Origin: Saururus chinensis
Lineage: Eukaryota > Streptophyta > Magnoliopsida > Piperales > Saururaceae
Direction of reading: 5' to 3'
DNA: 64,000 bases
Assembly (NCBI GenBank): GCA_035235625.1
Contig: CP141150.1
Coordinates: 14,946,330-15,010,329 of the forward strand
The notes beneath the pieces are model-generated. The model was not told the origin of the DNA and did not search any database. It worked only from the letters and a program-made list of their open reading frames with translations. The stretch's first letter is position 1; every line of letters starts with the position of its first letter. Below, piece by piece: positions 1 to 11,258 of the stretch. Both the position numbers and the translations under genes were made by a program.

Positions 1-329
1 TCAGTTATTGTAATTTTCCCTGGAAGTTGAGATCATTTTGGCGGATGGATCACAGAGAAAATTGTATATTTAGAATTAAGTGCTCCAGCCCCATTTTCAG
101 CAGGCATTCCTTACTTTCCACATATTCAATCAAACAATGTACTGAATATTCACAGATTACCTTATATTCATAAATTTGATTGTTTTTCAACCATACCAAT
201 AACGTCTTAATTTGCTTTGTGCTCACATCTTTTATTAATAATTGAACTAAAAACAGGTACTCTGCTTCATTATGCAGAGCGTAGAGAAGACCTGTGTAAT
301 GGCTGCCTTATGGTTAGCAAATCATGGGA

Positions 330-441
330 TATACTCCCTCCGTTCCTTAATAAGAATCCTATTTGTTTTTTCAAAATGAACAGAAATTAGTATATTTTGT
401 TAAACCAAATGGGACACTTAATATGGGGCAAAGGGGGTGAA
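330..441. mobile_element. Stowaway-like MITE
   Basis: A short AT-rich element has inverted ends: CTCCCTCCGTTCC at the left and a complementary AATATGGGGCAAAGGGGG at the right, flanked by TA-containing sequence. This end type is characteristic of plant Tc1/mariner-derived Stowaway MITEs. It has no coding capacity. It lies downstream of the glutaredoxin stop codon, which is on the minus strand. The rest of 1-841 is AT-rich and shows no gene; part of it is presumably the glutaredoxin 3' UTR. Confidence 0.6.
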
Positions 442-841
442 TATATGATAACATTGCAGTACCAACATTGCACACATGAAAATAATTATCTAAATAAAGT
501 AATTGTTGTTCGATGCAAATTCATCTACTTGTAACAACATAAATGCACATTCCATTTTATTAATACTAGAGGAAAATCCGGAGCAAACATAATTTTTGAA
601 CCAAAATGGAAAGACAGTAAATGTGTAAATGGTGGAGTAGGGGCCACCATAAGAGTAGCAAAGGAGTTACATATAAATAATAATTTGATACAACGTAGGG
701 CAAAAAAATGGCATCTGGGGAACAGAGTCGAGTAATTTCTTGCAACAGGTTACCACATAAGCTTCATTTTACGCTACCTTTTGGAGCATTATCAAATATA
801 ACAATGTCATCTGATTAACAAATTCCTGGTGATCTGGGCCA

Positions 842-3800
842 TCATCTACTCTTATCAAGAAGCTTTTGAAGCTGCCCATCAGAAAGCGCTTTCATAGTAT
901 CTGCATAAAAACAAGAAGAGATGCAAATGTAGCAAAATAAACGAAAAACACAAGTATCAAAGTGTTAGTGGACTAACCATCTGAGCCACCGATATGCTTT
1001 CCATTCACAAAAACTTGAGGAACAGTATAACGGCCAACTAGATCAAGAAGGACACTCTGTATCTCTGATCCATCATCTGTGCAAAGAACCACAAAATTAT
1101 ACATACAAGTACCACAGTGATCTAATTCATTAGGCAATTGCTTACCATGCTGATCAATTCTATCAAACGTTTTTAACATTTAACAGCAGAATCTGCCCGG
1201 AAGATTCTGAAATTGAGATTTTTACATGTCAGTTGAGACCAAAGGCCTGACCATATTGTCTTTCAATAGTTTTAACAGATTGACCACATTTAACATAAAA
1301 TCCTTTCTGTAAAAAAAATGTTTAAAGCTGTTACTTAATCCTCTAAGGTTATATGCAGATAAAACATGCTTCATACTATTTCTGATAGTGAAACAAAGTA
1401 CACTTGACAATTAACAGCTGATATGTATATACACAACCTTAAATTGGGGAAATGCGACTGTTTGAGGAAATCCATATAAGTAAAACAATGTGCATTTGCG
1501 TGAACATTGTGCACTTATGTAATGTTATATTCCGAATTATGACTTTCTTTATTTAAGTATGCCTTAGTTTAGGTTTGCTTTCCTAGTTTAGAATTGCTTA
1601 TTTAAGGTAGGATTCTTATTGTTATTGCTTTCCTAGTTTAGATTTGCTTCATAATCTGAGAAGGCTCAAGTCTATAAAGCATGTAATCTCCCACAGTCAT
1701 GAATTACGAATTTGAGCGATAAAGTAGTCTAGCTTATTTATCTCTGCCCTCCCTAACTCTCTTTCCTGTTCTTCTTCTTCCCCACATACAATCTCTCTAT
1801 ATTTTTACCCTTGTAACCCCTAGGGTTACAACATTGGTATCAGAGAATACCTTTTCTGCGCCATCGCTTCCTTGCCGGCATGGGACGCCCAAAGAAAGTG
1901 GTTTCCAATTCTGCTATCGAGCCCACAGATGCGGCCGTCTCCTCCCCTCATACAAGCGTCAAGCTCCAAAGTGAACCAGGCGCCAAAGCCCTTGAACAGA
2001 AGGTGGCCACCGACAGTTAGGCAGAGCAATTTCAAAAGCTCTCGGACACCCTCGCGGTCGTAGTACGGTCACAACGTGATGTTGCTGCGGCCATGAAAGC
2101 CCAACAAGACTCCTTGGCTGCGCTCACTGGCCGATGCAACTCTTTGACGACCTCTGTCCAATAGCTCGCCGACCGTCCACCCTCTGCACCACCAACCGAA
2201 CTGCCGCCTCACGAACCTCCCGCGCTCGCGTTGGCACCAAATCAGTGGTCATCGTCTTCAGCTCCGCTGGGTGTTTCTTCTGCCCCATCGGCCTCGGAGC
2301 TCTGCCCAAAAATTATAGCCGGCCGTCAGCCATTTGGACCCCTCATTCCATTGCCGGATCTTCCCCAGCAGTCCCGGCAGGCCACCTCAGAGCGCGGCCA
2401 GGTCCAGTGGGCTGAGACGATTGAATCCGCCGTTGCCGGAACTCCCCTTTGCCGATTCGGCACACTGGCTGCGATAGCCGGGCTGGATTCCCCCGTGACG
2501 GCCCTCCCGATAGTATCTGGCCAGCCACTTCTACAGTCCACGGCAATCAAGACTGCCACTTTTCAGTCTGGACCGCCGCTAATGGCCTCCGCTGGTGAGC
2601 CATTGGCCTCGTTTGGTGTCATAGCCTCCATACCACCTTCTATTCCGGTCAAGCATTGCCTCCCCGTCGACCCAAAGGATGTTCTGCAGTCATATGCAGC
2701 AGAGGTCATTCCGTTGCGTACACTCCAGTCAGTCCCACCGTCGCCGGATTCACCTTCCCTTGCCCTGGTCGATCGTCGAGTTTCTGGAGGAGCACTGGTC
2801 TCTTTGGAAGCCGCCATGGCCATTGGAGATGCATCTGGAGTGTTAGGGAAAACCAAGGATGCGATATGTTATATGGGCGGGTTGCGATAGGATTTAGGTG
2901 CACCCGGCTTCCGGACCGGCCTGACAGGATTTTTTTATCCCATTCGGATCCAGCCCCATATCTTACACGCTCTGACCCACTTGGGTTGTCTTTGGGCACT
3001 TATCCTGAAGTTGTTCGTGGCTCCCACCTACTGGCTCATAGCCATATGTGTGAGGATTTAAACTGACAGATCCATGACTCACTTCCATAGCCTAGTGCTA
3101 GGGAATTTGATATTGCTAACAATTATTTGATGCAGGCAGATAGTTTTCAGGCAGCCCCTGATAACAGAAGGCCCGACTTTTACCATGGGCCACCTGCACC
3201 ATTTGTGCCAAACCACGGGCGTGGTGGTCCCCGACTCGGAGGACGTCCACTGGGTCGGGATGCCGCGTTCAGAGACTACGAAGGAGCTGTCCAAGCCGGC
3301 CTGGTTCGCCTCACTTTCCCAATCTTGAAGGGTGATGAACCAGATAAATGGGTCTCACGTGCCCGACGACTTTTTCACTTCTATCGTACACCGGACCACA
3401 AGAGTATTGATCTTGCTTCCTTTCACATGGAAGGATATGTGTTGCAGTGGCTCGAGCACTTTCTATCTCACACTTCACATGCTACGTGGGCTGATGTGGA
3501 GTGAACTCTTCCTGTCCACTTCAGGCCTACTAATTATGAGGACTATAACCACCGTCGAAGCTTATCAGGATGAATTTGAAAATTGTCAAATCGGGTTTCT
3601 AATTGGCCATAAGCCGCTTTGATTGATACTTTTTTGGGTGGTTTGAGGCCCGACTTGCAAACTTCAGTGCCTATATTCAAGCCATGCACTTTGACTGAGA
3701 CAATCCGTGTCACTCGCATGTATCAAGAGCAGCTACAGCATCAGTAGTGTGTTCCACAGGCGCCATAGTCTTCTTATACTAGTCCTATCACTACTATGGG

Positions 3801-5752
3801 GCGTACTCCTATTTCTCTTAAGCGATTATCTCAGGCTTAAATGGAGGCTCGTCGCTCTCAAGGCTTATGCTACAATTGTGATGAAAAGTATACCCCTGGC
3901 CATCGTTGCAAGACTCTTCATACTTATGTTGTTGAAGATACACCTAACGCCGTGGCTTCTCCTGACCCTGTGGTTGAGTTTGACTCTGCCCTCGCTGCCT
4001 TGGTAAATGATGTGAGCCCATACTTGTCCTTTCATGCCTATGAAGGAGGTAATATTGCCAACACTATGCGCATTAGCGGGCAAATGAAAAAATGTGTCAT
4101 GGTTCTTATCGATACTGGTAGCACTCATAGTTTCATTAACAAAACCGTTGCTAACAAGTTAGGCTTGCAGATATCTGATTGTCCTAACTTTGATGTTATG
4201 GTCAGGGATGGTGCAAAGCTTTGCAGTATGGGGGTTTGTCATAAGGCATGTCTTCTTGCTCAAGGCCTTACTATCAAGTTTGATTTCTATGTCTTGCCTA
4301 TCAAGGGAGCTGATATCGTTCTTGGCATAGATTGGTTGCGCACATTGCAAAAGGTTGAATGGGACTTTGAACACATGGAGATGAGCTTTGAGCTTGATGG
4401 GGTCAAACGCCTCCTTACCGCCCAACCACCGGATAAATTGCACATCATTCAGCGCCCTCCTCCGAAGTATCATTGGATTCTCTAGCCTCTTGCTCTTGAT
4501 GAACGTCTTGGTCCTTCCCAGCCTTGAGGACAAGGCTTAGCAGAAGCAGTAGTGGATTGTTATGATTCCAAATTATGACTTTCTTTATTTAAATATGCCT
4601 TAGTTTAGGTTTGCTTTCTTAGTTTAGAATTACTTATTTAAGGTGGGATTCATATTGTTATTACTTTCCTAGTTTAGATTTGCTTCCAAATCTGAGAAGG
4701 CTCAAGTCTATAAAGCATGTAATCTCCCACAGTCATGAATTACGAATTTGAGCAATAAAGTAGTCTAGCTTATTTATCTCTGCCCTCCCTAATGCTCTTT
4801 CCCTTCTTCCCCACATACACTCTCTCCATATTTTTACCCTTGTAACCCTAGGGGTTACAACATGTAAACTGCTGGCTGGTTATCATGAATCACGATTTTC
4901 TCATTATAATACTTGCGAAAAAACTGTTTCAGTGATGCATGACTGCAGTACATGGCAAAGAAAAAGAGATCAAAGGATGAAAAAAAAAAACCGTCCATGA
5001 ATATCCTGAAAATTAAAATTTTAATGATCCAACTAATTGAATGCTACATAATCTATAAAACCGAGTAGCATAATCAACTTCAACAGAAGTTAAAGCCTTT
5101 TGTACTTTACTTTTTGGCGTTACTCACAAAACAACCGAGTAACATAATCAAATTCAGCATATGCAAATTAAGTACCTCGAAGATCAAGCTCCACAACAAA
5201 AGGTTTCTCAGATAATTCACTAAACACTTTCTTTGCACGCAGTGAATACCTATCATCATGAAAGATAGGCAAATTATCAGTGCTTAAAGCATCGAAACTG
5301 GTTTAATACACCCAACCTGGATGTATATGAATTTGTTGAGTAAAAGACAATATTCCAGGCGAATAAATTCAAAATGGGAAATTTTAAAAAGCTAATTATA
5401 TTTCCAAGACAAAAAAGATAATTAAACTGGTTGAATTGGAAAATAAGCAAGAAACAACATGGAACATAACTGGAAATTTTACGAATGATAACATCTATAG
5501 AGAGGGACAAAATTGCTCGGATTTGAATGATACCCATCAAATCATTCGCCACCAAAAATACAAATTCGAATCGGAAACTTACGGGCAGTAGGATTTGGAG
5601 AAGATGGCGATCTTGTTGGAATAAATGACGTTGTTGACGAAGGCTGAGGCCGAACTGCGAGCCTCGACGGAGGAATCTGAGCCGAAGGAAGACGAGGAAA
5701 CGAGAAGCAGGAGAAGAAGGGGAAGCGAAGGACGACGACGACGGTCGGACAT
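842..5752 (-). CDS. CPYC-class glutaredoxin with signal peptide, four exons, CPYS active site
   Basis: Glutathione-dependent thiol oxidoreductase. Exons on the minus strand: 5752-5583, 5249-5176, 1076-978, 900-842. All junctions are GT-AG and the summed length is 402 bp (133 aa plus stop). Residues 1-25 are a basic start followed by a Leu-rich stretch, which looks like an ER signal or anchor as in GRXC3/GRXC4 types. The active site CPYS is at residues 56-59 and its codon for P57 spans the first intron. The glutathione-site TVP and the GGSDD motif follow in exon 3 and at the exon 3/4 junction, and the C-terminus is the family's GQLQKLL type. The second active-site Cys of CPYC is Ser, which predicts monothiol-style chemistry. 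The start was chosen because it opens the signal peptide and keeps the frame through all four exons. Intron 2 (1077-5175) is about 4.1 kb because an LTR element is inserted in it. No lesion was seen, so the gene may work if that intron is still spliced. Confidence 0.88.
1523..1833 (+). repeat. 5' LTR of the gag-protease element
   Basis: A 311 bp direct repeat of 4558-4862. It starts TG, ends CA and is preceded by tgtaa. The 3' copy lacks about 6 bp of a CTT-rich stretch. Confidence 0.9.
1835..1845 (+). other. Primer binding site (tRNA-iMet type)
   Basis: TGGTATCAGAG directly after the 5' LTR matches the initiator-methionine tRNA 3' end used by most plant LTR retrotransposons. Confidence 0.8.
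1880..4485 (+). pseudogene. Degenerate Ty3/gypsy-like Gag-protease polyprotein
   Basis: The reading starts at ATG 1880 (MGRPKKVV), continues in the same frame past two internal TAG stops (near 2018 and 2162) to a stop at 2888-2890, and then shifts frame. The capsid-like Gag segment is at 3127-3504, with the family motif around [18 protein letters not shown], followed by a further frameshift. An intact 214-codon stretch at 3841-4485 holds a CCHC-type zinc knuckle (CYNC...GHRC, 3865-3910) and an aspartic protease with the [10 protein letters not shown] active site near 4110-4135. Translation stops at 4485 where reverse transcriptase would normally follow. As read, it cannot give a full Gag. Confidence 0.82.
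4558..4862 (+). repeat. 3' LTR of the gag-protease element
   Basis: A 305 bp copy of the 5' LTR, followed by the target duplication tgtaa. A purine-rich stretch (AGCAGAAGCAGTAGTGG) just upstream may serve as a polypurine tract. Confidence 0.9.
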
Positions 5753-6318
5753 GGCGTTTCTGGGTCCTGCTGGCGCCGGTGTGGGCAGGCAGGCGCGTCA
5801 GGCGAGAGGAAGACATGGTACGGGCTATTGCACTGGGCCAGCAGATGGGGCCGCAATGTTGGGCCAAGATAAAGGGCCCATGCCGAGGCCCACTACCGTG
5901 AAGAAAGAGTTCTCCACAGCTCCCTGCAAACACATATGGCGGCCCTCCTAGCGTGGGACAAGAGGTGGTTGAATTCTCTGCGTTTAGCTTTGGATATCGT
6001 GTGAAGCACTTTTAGCCGTATAGCCCCTTTCTTAGATATGGGGTTAGATATGGGGCCAAGTAGCCCCCGAGCCTTTGTGAGTGAACACTTAAGGCAAGTG
6101 ATATATTCTAGGGCGAGCATATAAGTTGGCAATAATGTTGGTGTGTTGGGCGGATATGTTGGCGGAAGTTCTACTCCTCATGGGACTCAGTGGAAGGCAA
6201 GGCGCCACAAAGTAGGGTTGGAATCCTATGCAAATTCGAACCCCATTCAAACAAGTTGATAGAACTCCTACCTCAAGAAGGACAATAATAGTTGGATTCC
6301 CACATGAAGACAAACAAG
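5753..6318. promoter_or_regulatory. Glutaredoxin upstream region
   Basis: About 570 bp between the glutaredoxin start codon (minus strand) and the CACTA element. The part nearest the gene (to about 5950) is GC-rich and is probably 5' UTR and core promoter. No clear TATA box or known cis-element was identified, and no other gene is seen. Confidence 0.4.
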
Positions 6319-9148
6319 CACTACAACAAAATGTACTAATAGCGACGCAATGCTAAGCGTCGCTAAAAACTAATAATGGGACTACTCCAAACAAATTTCT
6401 AATGGGACTATGAATATGGTTAGTGCCTCCTCTGGGGTAGGGGTGGATGCCTTTGTTGAGTTTGAGAGAGAATGTTTCTTCTTATATAAGTGAAAATTTT
6501 GTAACTGAGTTATACTATACTTCAGCCATGTGCTGGGCATATATAAAGAGGGCAACTAAACTGCTAGAGCTTCTTCTTTTGTATTATTACATAGAGTTTT
6601 TGGCAATAAAGCTTATATTGGAGCACCTTGCAAATGTGAAGTCGTTGCTGGTTAATTGTATTCTTGTGCATATAAGTGTACAGGAAGGCGAGAGAAGGCT
6701 GCTAGCACAGTTAAATCAATACAAGGTAAAATGCATAGCAAAAATTTTATCCTTGTCACAAACACCCACATGTGAATGTTGCCACAATAGCCCCTCGTGC
6801 CATGAACACCCTCTCAAATTTTCATAAAATGGATTCCTTGGGCAATAATAGATTATTGCTACATTCTTTGACAAAAATAAATTCTTCCATGTAAGAACAT
6901 ATGTGTTATATATAGTGTTAATTATCTAATTTTATTTGTTAAAACTGTGTCATAAACCTTAAGTATGTAATTAATCTTAGAAATCTGATTAGATGTAGTT
7001 GTGGTCGAGTCATGTTTAGAATTGTTGGACTTAAAAAATAAGTAGACGTGTTCTTATAGATCAAGACTAAAAACTAAAAAATGTTGATGGTTTAAAAAGT
7101 TTATTAAGAACATATTCTCAAGTAGAAGTCACTTGTAAGAGTTTTAGAAGTGATTTTGGAGGTTTCAGATAGATTTAGGGTGAAAAAGGTAAAATTGTTA
7201 ATGAATAATGTCATTGATCAATCGCCGGAAAAAGATAATGATTAAATCGATTGAGCACTGGTGAACTATAGCACAGAAGAGTTGCATCAATCGATCGCTC
7301 AGGGAATAGATCGATTGGCACTTGAAACAGTTTTTTGTTAAACAAAACTGAGAGTTTATTGATCAATCGCTTCGACGAAAGATTGATTGATCAAGGAGTC
7401 ATGCCCTAAAAAAACTAATGAACGGTCGATTGCTGTTTGAAATGATCGATCACTAGAAGTTTAGTTACCGTAAAAAAGCGGAAGAGTTTTATTTCCTAGT
7501 TATAGTCAATGACTTAAACTAACTTGGAGACCCATAAAAAGGCTAATTTATCATGAATTTGAAGAGAGGAAAACATAGAAAATATTATAGAAGAAAGAAA
7601 AGTCCTTTAGACATTGTCTTCATAAAGAATTCATATAGAGCTTAAAGAAATTGCTCATAGTGAATTCATGCCGATGCAAAACTAAAGTGAGAAGATTTCA
7701 CACAACAAATATAATAGGAAAGTCAACAAAGTTCTTCGTCAAGGAGTGATTGAATAATCTCAAGAAGTAAATTAACAAACAAAGAAGGACTTCGTTTAAG
7801 TTGCTAGAAGAAGAAGAACAAAACATGAAGAGGGAAAACTTCAAGGATTCAGGGAGGAAGAAATGAAGGCGAACATTAATAACAAAGAAGATTAAACATA
7901 GGAGTTTGTGTCACATCTAGAGGTTAGTTGGTTGTTTTGTGTCCTATAAGTTATATATTGTTCTAGTACATTGATTTAGCCTTTTTTTAGGCTACCGTGG
8001 TTTTTTACTTGAGTTTGGGTTTACTATTTAAAAATCTTTTTGTGATTGTGTAGTGTGTATGCTTGAATTTATGGTTTGATTGATCATGAATGAATTTTCA
8101 GCCCTCGCACCCCGGCTCCCCCTCCCCCCACCCTCTCTTCTTTGGTTCTGGCCATGAGCATCCCCGTTTCCACCCACAGTCGCTGCCCCACTTTGCCTCC
8201 ACCAGCCCCCCACCTTCCCGGCTCCGCCCCCGCCTCCCTCTCTGTCGCGCCCCGAATTTATTTCCATCCCCACCGCCATCTTGGCTCCGCCCCACCTCCC
8301 TCCATCCCCCTCTGTAGTGGCTAGAGCCCCCCCTCCGCTCTCCCCTTTTCCTTCCCCCCAGTATGTGGAAGTGGAGGGGCTCCGGCCGGCTCCTCCCGCC
8401 GCCACCCAGCGGTCGCCCCACCTCTGTCCCTCCCCCACCGTGGCTTTGTCTCTGCCCCTCCACTCCCCCCTCTTTGGATCTGGCCGGAGCCCCTCCCCCC
8501 ACCCCAATTTGTGGAAGCGGAGGAGGGGCTCCAGCTCCTCCGGTCGGAGCTCCTTCCACCCCTCCCCATTCCCATGCTCGAGTAGTCCAGCACCCCTCCC
8601 ACAAATCCCCTGGGATTTTATATTTTATATTATTTATTTTCTATTAGCGATGCTTTTAAACGTGTCGCCAATAAATGTTTTTATTACTTTTTAATTTTTT
8701 TATTAGCGACGCTTTTGAAAGTGCTGCTAATAATTTTTTTGTATTTATTTATTTATTAGCGACACTTTTTAAAGCATCTATAATAATATTTTGTTATTAT
8801 TTTTTCTTATTAGTAACGCTTTTAAAAGCATCACTAATATTTTTTAAAATATTTTCTATTAGTGACGCTTTATAAAGCATCGCTAATAATTTACTATTAG
8901 CGACACATGTGAATAAGTGTCTTTAATAATTTATTATTAGCGACGTTGTAAAGTGTCACAAAAAATTTCCTTATTAGTGGCACAAAGAAAAGCGTCGCTA
9001 AAAGTAGTATTATTAGCAACAGTTTTTCATATGCGTCTCTAATTAACAATTGCGACTGTACTATTAGCACCACATTTAGCGACATTTTTTCTTTTATGAT
9101 TATTAGCGATGCTTAAAAGTGTCTTTAATAGTCTTTTTTCTTGTAGTG
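6319..9148. mobile_element. CACTA (En/Spm-type) non-autonomous element 1
   Basis: Begins CACTACAACAAAA at 6319 and ends with the inverted equivalent TTTCTTGTAGTG at 9148. The subterminal region 8640-9130 is an array of imperfect palindromic modules of the form TTAGCGACG...CGTCGCTAA. One such module directly follows the left end. A C-rich, CT-rich segment lies at 8100-8600. No transposase reading frame was found. The 3 bp on each side (aag and agt) do not match, so the two ends may come from different copies or the element is rearranged. Between 6370 and 6900 I see no recognizable gene. Confidence 0.7.
6905..8080. repeat. Candidate degraded LTR inside CACTA element 1
   Basis: About 1.2 kb with a composition unlike the flanking CACTA modules: an AT-rich start, a stretch rich in GATCGATC-like motifs (7200-7470), then a purine-rich stretch with short GAAGAA runs (7560-7880) and a T-rich end. 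This order resembles long LTRs of Sirevirus-type copia elements. No target duplication or exact ends could be fixed, so this is only a suggestion. Confidence 0.3.
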
Positions 9149-9605
9149 AGTACAACTATTAAGGACTCTTTGATAAAAGTGTCGCAAATAGTTTTAAAAT
9201 TTTTATTTTTTAAAAATATATAACTATTAGCAATGCTTATTTAAAAGTGTCACTAAAAGTATTAGTATTAGATACGCTTTTATAAAAGCATCCCTAATAG
9301 TTGTACTATTAGAGACACTTTTTAAAAAGCATCGCTAATAGTTATAAATTTTTTATTTTTTTAAAATTTATAATATTAACAACGCTTTTTTGAAATCATC
9401 GCAAATAGTATTAGTATTAGAGACGGTTTTATAAAAGCTTTGCTACTTGTACTATTAGAAACGTTTTTTTAAAAGCGTCGCTAATAGTTATAAAATTTGT
9501 GACATTTTTATATGCGTAGCAAATAGTTATTTTTAGTAACGCTTTGTATTGCATCACTAATAAAAGCATCACTGATAATCCTTTTTGTTGACAACGTTCA
9601 CACAT
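9149..9605. mobile_element. Second CACTA-type palindromic array
   Basis: Further TTAGCGACG-type modules continue past the GTAGTG end of element 1. Each module is a short inverted repeat such as TTAGAGACAC...GCATCGCTAA. The array stops near TTTTTGTTGACAACG (about 9590), which could be a decayed TTTTGTTGTAGTG terminus. It may be the outer part of an older element into which element 1 inserted, or vice versa. Confidence 0.5.
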
Positions 9606-9654
9606 CCAAATGATTGGCAAAAATCACATATATTGATTTATGTAATGTCCTTAA

Positions 9655-10210
9655 ATTATGAGGTTTAGCACGAGGCTACTTTTAGCCACTATTTTGTATC
9701 TCCCAAAAAAACACACACACTTTTTGGTAGTTATTTCATTAGACAAAAATGACAAACATTGCTCTTCTAGGTATTATATGGAAGCATTGCACTGGATAAA
9801 CTTTCTTTTGATAAGTAAATATAGGTTGTGTGTTAGTTGTGTTATTCCCTAACTAACTCCAGTAATTAACTTGCAAACTCTTTCTCTTGTCTTCGTTTGC
9901 ACCTATAATCTAGTGTGGTGGGAAATGGCCATACGGTCTTCAAAATGAAGTAGAGCCATACAAAAAACCACCCCATCAAGTTCTTTGCATAATTTAAAAC
10001 TTTGTGATCCTCAATAGGCATTCAAATATTAGTACATAACTTCATATAAATGATCATAAGTTTTACACAACCCCTTATTTTTTAAGCTAGAATTAATAAG
10101 TGATAATGTCTAACAGTTTGACATGGACACGATATGTTTTTGAGACATATAACAAGATAATATGAAATTCAAACTCATTATCACAAGATGACTTCTCCAT
10201 AGCCTTGACT
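9655..10210. repeat. 3' flank of receptor kinase copy A, duplicated downstream of copy B
   Basis: This non-coding stretch aligns with 25690-26278 downstream of copy B, including shared phrases such as TATTATATGGAAGCATTGCA. It shows the tandem duplication unit extends about 550 bp past the stop codon. No gene is seen. Confidence 0.75.
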
Positions 10211-11239
10211 TCAATTATTAGTGATTTTGATGCTTTTAGTCTCATGAAATACTCGCCTCACTTTCTTCAATTCTCTGCAGATGTTTTTCATATCCATTCT
10301 CTCTTTTGGGCACTCGGTTGAGCAGACAACTCAAATTTTGGCCACACAAACTAAGCAATTTATCAATCTATTATTTTCTCTTGTATCCTCACTTAGGAGG
10401 AGTAGAGGGTCTACAATTTCCATCACTCTTTCTGGAATAGCCATCTTCACATATTTTGGTAGATTTAGATTCTCGCTAAACATTTCATTAGTTGGCTTCT
10501 TCCTTGTAATCATCTCCAATAAAATAATTCCGTAGCTATACACATCCCCATGAGTAGTCACAGTGCTTCCGACAACATATTCTAGCATTATGATTTACAA
10601 ACAATAACAAATAAGATAAAGAAGCCCATTTTTAAAAAAATTGGGAGATATTTGTAGTTGGAAGCCTGCTTTTATAAAGAAAAAGAAGAATGACTATATA
10701 TGTTATCTAGCAAAAAGCAAATGACTATTGAGGCTTGAGATCATACAAAATTTAAGATAGATTTGGCTATGAATAAGGCAATATTTTTTTCATGTATGAT
10801 AGCTTAGATTAGAACTGGCCCAATAAAGACCAAGTTTGATATAAAAATATTTACTCCATTAGAGATCATGCCATCACTTTTAAAATGTGCCGAAGTGCAT
10901 GTCTTTCTTATCTTTGCATACGATCCATACATTATGTCACATTCAAATAGTAAAAGGTAGAGAAATGTTTACATGGGGCAATGTAGCCAATAGAACCCTT
11001 CAAAATTGAGGAACTCATTTGATGGGAGGAGGAATGATCTCTTGATGTTACAAGGCTCTTGGCCAGGCCAAAGTCTCCCAAATGTGCCACCATATAATCA
11101 TCAAGAAGAATATTACTTGGTTTTAGATCACAATGAACAATTGGAGGTTCATACTGATTATGAAAATGATCTAAGGCCTTAGCCACATCAATCACCACAT
11201 CTAATCTTTTACTAAAGCCTAAATATTTAGCCGTAGAAG

Positions 11240-11258
11240 TTTAGGGTTTAGGGTTTAG
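11240..11258 (+). repeat. Short interstitial telomere-type repeat at a deletion junction
   Basis: Two full TTTAGGG units plus TTTAG, the Arabidopsis-type plant telomere repeat, sit exactly where copy A loses about 1.2 kb relative to copies B and C. The adjoining bases ccgtagaag (11231-11239) also match neither side. This looks like filler DNA added during break repair. Confidence 0.8.

Larger units (their letters stand above)
1523..4862 (+). mobile_element. Gag-protease LTR retrotransposon lacking reverse transcriptase and integrase
   Basis: A complete LTR element of 3,340 bp flanked by the 5 bp target duplication tgtaa (1518-1522 and 4863-4867). LTRs are 1523-1833 and 4558-4862, both starting TGTTAT and ending TTACAACA. 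A tRNA-iMet-type primer site follows the 5' LTR. The interior encodes a Ty3/gypsy-like Gag, a zinc knuckle and an aspartic protease, then runs almost directly into the 3' end, so RT, RNase H and integrase are absent. By eye the LTRs differ at roughly 6% of positions, so the insertion is not recent. It lies in antisense orientation inside intron 2 of the glutaredoxin gene. It must be non-autonomous. Confidence 0.9.

Noticed and set aside
2326..2999. Minus-strand open frames in the gag region
   Set aside because: Shadows of the GC-rich Gag coding sequence on the plus strand.
5277..5933. 218-codon open frame on the minus strand overlapping glutaredoxin exon 1
   Set aside because: It reads through the intron in a different frame from the glutaredoxin signal peptide and active site, and has no domain.
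8028..8694. Several overlapping open frames on both strands rich in Gly or Pro
   Set aside because: All are low-complexity readings of the C-rich core of CACTA element 1; frames on both strands are equally open.
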